From: a bacterium
GTDB lineage: Bacteria > Desulfobacterota > Anaeroferrophillalia > Anaeroferrophillales > Tharpellaceae
Direction: 5' to 3'
NCBI GenBank assembly: GCA_029935295.1
Contig: JAOZKP010000005.1
Coordinates: 1 to 17,732 of the forward strand
Length of the DNA: 17,732 bases
The notes under the pieces are model-generated. The model searched no databases, was not told the DNA's origin, and was given only the letters and a program-made list of their open reading frames with translations. Shown here piece by piece: positions 15,278 through 17,732 of this stretch (positions are counted from its first letter, which is position 1; the number at the start of each line of letters is the position of its first letter). Made by a program: the position numbers and the translations under genes.

Positions 15278-15731
15278 GGTTTATAAACTCCACGCTGAAA
15301 TGGTCTTTATCAAGTTGGAGTTTGGCCATTGATATGGGGCGGTTGCGACGTTCGGGGCCAGCACTGCCGGGGTTGATGCAGGTGACAGTTCCTTGTTGGA
15401 AATGGTCAGGCTGATGGGTATGGCCGAAAATAACAATATTGACGCCCGCGGCCTCCAGATCAAGGTCAATCATATCGAAATTGTGGATGATGTAGATCGA
15501 AAAGTTACCAATTTGGATAAGGTCACTGGCTGGATATTTGTCCCGAGCATCCATATTGCCGGCAACCGGAAAGACCGGGGCGATGGTCGTCAACTCAGTA
15601 ATTAAACTATCATCACAGATATCGCCGGCATGGATTATGGCATCGCAGCCTTGGAGATTGTCAATAACCTGTGGTCGCAGGTGACCATGTGTGTCTGATA
15701 TGAGGCCGATTGTGAAATTAAACTTTTTCAT
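15267..15731 (-). CDS. YfcE/MJ0936-type metallophosphoesterase
   Basis: Small calcineurin-like phosphoesterase of 154 residues, a typical length for the YfcE/MJ0936 group of broad-specificity phosphodiesterases. Metal-binding motifs in order: D13-T-H15 (SDTHGH), HAGD with D37, GNMD with N59, H83 in IIHNFD (where relatives usually have HGH), and GHTH with H104 and H106, followed by the family signature NPGSAG. The open frame extends upstream to a TTG at 15806, but ATG 15731 (MKKFNFTIGLISDTHGH) is where the fold begins. No convincing ribosome site is seen for either start. It is convergent with the RNA methyltransferase gene. The physiological substrate is unknown. Confidence 0.9.
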   Translation of the reverse strand: MKKFNFTIGLISDTHGHLRPQVIDNLQGCDAIIHAGDICDDSLITELTTIAPVFPVAGNMDARDKYPASDLIQIGNFSIYIIHNFDMIDLDLEAAGVNIVIFGHTHQPDHFQQGTVTCINPGSAGPERRNRPISMAKLQLDKDHFSVEFINLDG

Positions 15732-15982
15732 AAAAGTGGTTTGCTGGTGACGAAGCTGATATTTTATTATGAAATGAGGTTTATCTGAAAAGAAGTAGAC
15801 TGTCAAGTTTACTGAAAATATGTATATCTTTATAATAAATCCTCTTGATTTTTTAAGTTGAGTGAGCTAACGTAAATTAGCTTAGTTTTTTTTAATAATT
15901 GTTTGTCACGTTGGGAAAATATGTCAATTGTTTTTTTAGTGACTTGCAGAATATTTTTCTGATTTTACCGAGAAAATGTTTT

Positions 15983-16093
15983 GCTATAGCCAATGAGATG
16001 AACAACGATGCCGGCGAAGTTAGCGGTAATGCTGATGAGATGCGTCAACTTTCAGATCGATTGGCGGGTTTAGTGAGAACTTTTAAGGTGTGA
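15983..16093 (+). pseudogene. C-terminal remnant of a methyl-accepting chemotaxis protein
   Basis: The last ~36 codons of an open stretch read AIANEMNNDAGEVSGNADEM then RQLSDRLAGLVRTFKV and a stop. This is the pattern at the very end of chemotaxis receptors (heptad coil, ANAEEL..LAERL..LV..FKV). Upstream the frame opens only to 15899, and its first 28 residues (15899-15982) do not look like a receptor. The signalling hairpin tip, HAMP and sensor domains are absent. The wider stretch 15732-15982 is AT-rich, with nothing else recognised. I read it as a decayed or deleted receptor gene; a truly expressed short peptide is less likely because no ribosome site was found. Confidence 0.55.
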
Positions 16094-16155
16094 TCCTGAA
16101 CTTGTAACAGTTGTGCTTAGTGTCCATACTAGGTTTATTTAATGGTTGACTTGTG

Positions 16156-16201
16156 AAGTCCGTCTATGTTTTAACATTAAAACCGATAGGCGGACTTTTT
16201 T
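16156..16201 (+). terminator. Very strong Rho-independent terminator upstream of the sensor kinase
   Basis: A long hairpin pairs AAGTCCGTCTAT (16156-16167) with ATAGGCGGACTT (16186-16197; one G-T pair). GTTTTA then pairs with TAAAAC around an ACAT loop, and a 2-nt CG bulge lies on the 3' side. Six T residues follow. It could be the terminator of the lost chemotaxis receptor gene, the end of a small RNA, or an attenuator for the sensor kinase. Confidence 0.85.
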
Positions 16202-16210
16202 GTTTGTAAT

Positions 16211-16240
16211 TTCCTTTTTAAAAATGATTTGTAAAAGGAA
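16211..16240 (+). promoter_or_regulatory. Hairpin covering the sensor kinase ribosome binding site
   Basis: TTCCTTTT (16211-16218) is a perfect 8-nt complement of AAAAGGAA (16233-16240) around a 14-nt loop. The 3' arm contains AAAAGGA, the ribosome site of the kinase gene that starts at 16247. In mRNA the site would be paired and translation restrained. The stem is A-U rich, so it would be weak and perhaps temperature- or factor-sensitive. The function is inferred. Confidence 0.4.
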
Positions 16241-16246
16241 TTTTTA

Positions 16247-17732
16247 ATGAGATTTACTGGTAAAACTTTACTGACTATTGATGATGAAGCTGCTTTAAGG
16301 CGTGGTTTCAAAGACTATTTTGAAGATAGTGATTTTAAGGTTCTGGAAGCTGAAAACGGCCGGGTAGGGGTCGAGATATTTCGCCGGCAGCGGCCCGATG
16401 TGGTTTTGTGTGATCTGCGGATGCCGGAGATGGATGGTCTTGAGGTTATAAAGATTATCGCAGCGGAAGCACCGGATACACCTCTGATTGTAGTCTCCGG
16501 AACCGGTCTTTTAGAGGATGCGACCGAGGCCATTCGTCAGGGTGCCTGGGATTACATTACTAAACCCATTGTTGATATGGCGGTGGTTGAACATGTTGTT
16601 AATAAATCTCTGGAGAAGGCCGAGCTGCTGGCTGAAAATCGTCACTATCAGGCACGTTTGGAGACCCTTCTGAAAGATAGAACTCTGGAGTTGAATCGAA
16701 GTAAGAATCTGATTGAAACCATTTTTTCGGCGATGCCGGGGCTGATTTTTATTTATGAGCAATTTTCGGATGGTGAATTCAAATTAGTTCAGTGGAACCG
16801 GGCGATTGAAAAGCAGTTGGGCTACAGTGTGCAAGAGCTGGAACATTCGCCGGTGTTTAAATTTTTAGATGAAGAACATCATGAACTTATTATGCAAAGG
16901 ATGAAATCTGTTTTTAGAGACAACCACAAACGTATACCAATTGAGATTCCTCTTGTATGCAAAGACGGCTCCAAAATTATGTTTATGTTTACTGCTTGCG
17001 GAGCGGTTTTTGAAGGGAAAAACTATCTTGTCGGATTCGGGATTGATATCACCGATCAGAAAAAGGTGGAGAAAGAACTTCTGCTGCTGGCTGCTGCGAT
17101 TGAGCAGGCGGCGGAAGAGATTATAATTACTGATCCCGAAGGTTTGATTCAGTATGTTAATCCCGCTTTTGAAAATGTGACCGGCTTCAGCCGGAGCAAA
17201 GCACTTGGTAGTAACCCGCGAATATTAAAAAGCGGAGTGCAAAATAAAACTTTTTATCAGGAGCTGTGGGGTGAAATTACTGCCGGTCGAACCTGGCGCG
17301 GTCGGCTTGTTAACAAACGTGCGGATGGGACTCTGTTTACCGAGGATGTGGCAATCTCACCGGTTTATGATGAGAGCGGTACGAATATGGGCTATGTTTC
17401 GGTGAAAAAAGATATCACTGAGCAGCTTAAATTTGAGGAGCGTCAACGTCAAAGTCAGAGAATGGAGTCAATTGCGACTCTGGCCGGAGGGATTGCTCAT
17501 GATTTTAACAATATCCTGGCGGCAATTATCGGCAGTAATGATATCGCGATGCTCTACTGCAAGGATAATCATAAGCTTGAAACTAATCTTAAACGGATTG
17601 ACAGTGCAGGTTTGCGGGCTAAGGAACTGGTGCAGCAAATCCTGACTTTCGGCCGTCCGGAGCAGGAAGAGTTTATGACTATGCAGCCCGCCTTAATCGT
17701 TAAAGAAGCCCTTAAGCTTCTGCGGGCGTCAA
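16247..17732 (+). CDS. REC-PAS-PAS-HisKA sensor histidine kinase (3' end outside window)
   Basis: Soluble signalling protein; 495 codons are visible and the frame is still open at the window edge. Domain order: N-terminal receiver domain (about 6-125) with acidic D12-D13, phosphoacceptor D56 in LCDLRMPEMDG and K106 in DYITKPI; a coiled-coil linker (about 130-165); PAS 1 (about 168-285); PAS 2 (about 290-410, AAAIEQAAEEIIITDPEG...VNPAFENVTGFS); then HisKA with H418 in AGGIAHDFNNILAAI. The ATP-binding domain must follow beyond 17732. No membrane segment is seen. A receiver placed before the kinase suggests it is itself a phosphorelay target, for example of an unlinked kinase, and that PAS ligands tune its output. 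ATG 16247 has AAAAGGA at 16233-16239 and lies about 45 nt after a strong terminator. The output partner is unknown. Confidence 0.9.
   Translation, partial: MRFTGKTLLTIDDEAALRRGFKDYFEDSDFKVLEAENGRVGVEIFRRQRPDVVLCDLRMPEMDGLEVIKIIAAEAPDTPLIVVSGTGLLEDATEAIRQGAWDYITKPIVDMAVVEHVVNKSLEKAELLAENRHYQARLETLLKDRTLELNRSKNLIETIFSAMPGLIFIYEQFSDGEFKLVQWNRAIEKQLGYSVQELEHSPVFKFLDEEHHELIMQRMKSVFRDNHKRIPIEIPLVCKDGSKIMFMFTACGAVFEGKNYLVGFGIDITDQKKVEKELLLLAAAIEQAAEEIIITDPEGLIQYVNPAFENVTGFSRSKALGSNPRILKSGVQNKTFYQELWGEITAGRTWRGRLVNKRADGTLFTEDVAISPVYDESGTNMGYVSVKKDITEQLKFEERQRQSQRMESIATLAGGIAHDFNNILAAIIGSNDIAMLYCKDNHKLETNLKRIDSAGLRAKELVQQILTFGRPEQEEFMTMQPALIVKEALKLLRAS

Noticed and set aside
1..17732. CRISPR arrays, tRNA, rRNA, transposases, integrases, attachment sites
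   Set aside because: No regular spaced repeats, cloverleaf signatures, rRNA motifs or recombinase genes were seen on either strand.

Overview
The window looks like a chromosomal stretch from an anaerobic, Gram-negative bacterium, most probably a member of the former Deltaproteobacteria (Desulfobacterota/Desulfuromonadota). This is inferred from the style of the proteins and the gene mix: a B12 mutase with separate subunits, PhoB/PhoR/PhoU, a REC-PAS-PAS kinase and an MCP remnant. No rRNA or marker gene fixes the taxonomy. Base composition and codon use look even throughout. I see no tRNA, rRNA, CRISPR array, transposase or phage gene.

Layout. (1) 22-1380: a stand-alone AAA_14/DUF4143 ATPase, closed by a hairpin terminator. 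(2) 1495-4966: a transcription unit with a good sigma70-type promoter, an acyl-CoA dehydrogenase, the large (TIM-barrel) and small (B12-binding) subunits of an adenosylcobalamin acyl-CoA mutase, and a strong terminator. The substrate-pocket residues of the large subunit are Phe/Gln, as in isobutyryl-CoA mutase, not Tyr/Arg as in methylmalonyl-CoA mutase. The unit therefore more likely handles butyryl/isobutyryl-type CoA esters than methylmalonyl-CoA. (3) 5116-8488: phosphate regulation (phoB, phoR, phoU). A degenerate dispersed repeat sits between phoR and phoU, where many relatives carry pst transporter genes. (4) 8583-9038 (minus): a universal stress protein, divergent from region 5. (5) 9256-11756: a small Cys-rich protein translationally coupled to an unusual AAA ATPase. 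The ATPase has one intact CDC48-type AAA module, an apparently degenerate AAA module before it, and a long acidic insertion in its lid. I recognise no described system matching this pair, and it is the best candidate here for an undescribed one. (6) 11821-15731: housekeeping and accessory enzymes: a PHP phosphoesterase (minus), an exported SUMF1/FGE-fold protein coupled to an RlmD/RumA-type RNA methyltransferase (plus), and a YfcE-type metallophosphoesterase (minus). (7) 15732-17732: a decayed region holding the last ~36 codons of a chemotaxis receptor, a very strong terminator, a hairpin that would cover a ribosome binding site, and a REC-PAS-PAS-HisKA sensor kinase that runs off the window.

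How the genes work together. The dehydrogenase and mutase probably form one short-chain/branched acyl-CoA pathway. PhoR phosphorylates PhoB under phosphate limitation, and PhoU links this to the Pst transporter, which must be encoded elsewhere. The Cys-rich protein is a plausible substrate, adaptor or metal-binding partner of the AAA machine. The kinase at the end is an orphan signalling protein whose receiver domain is at its N-terminus.
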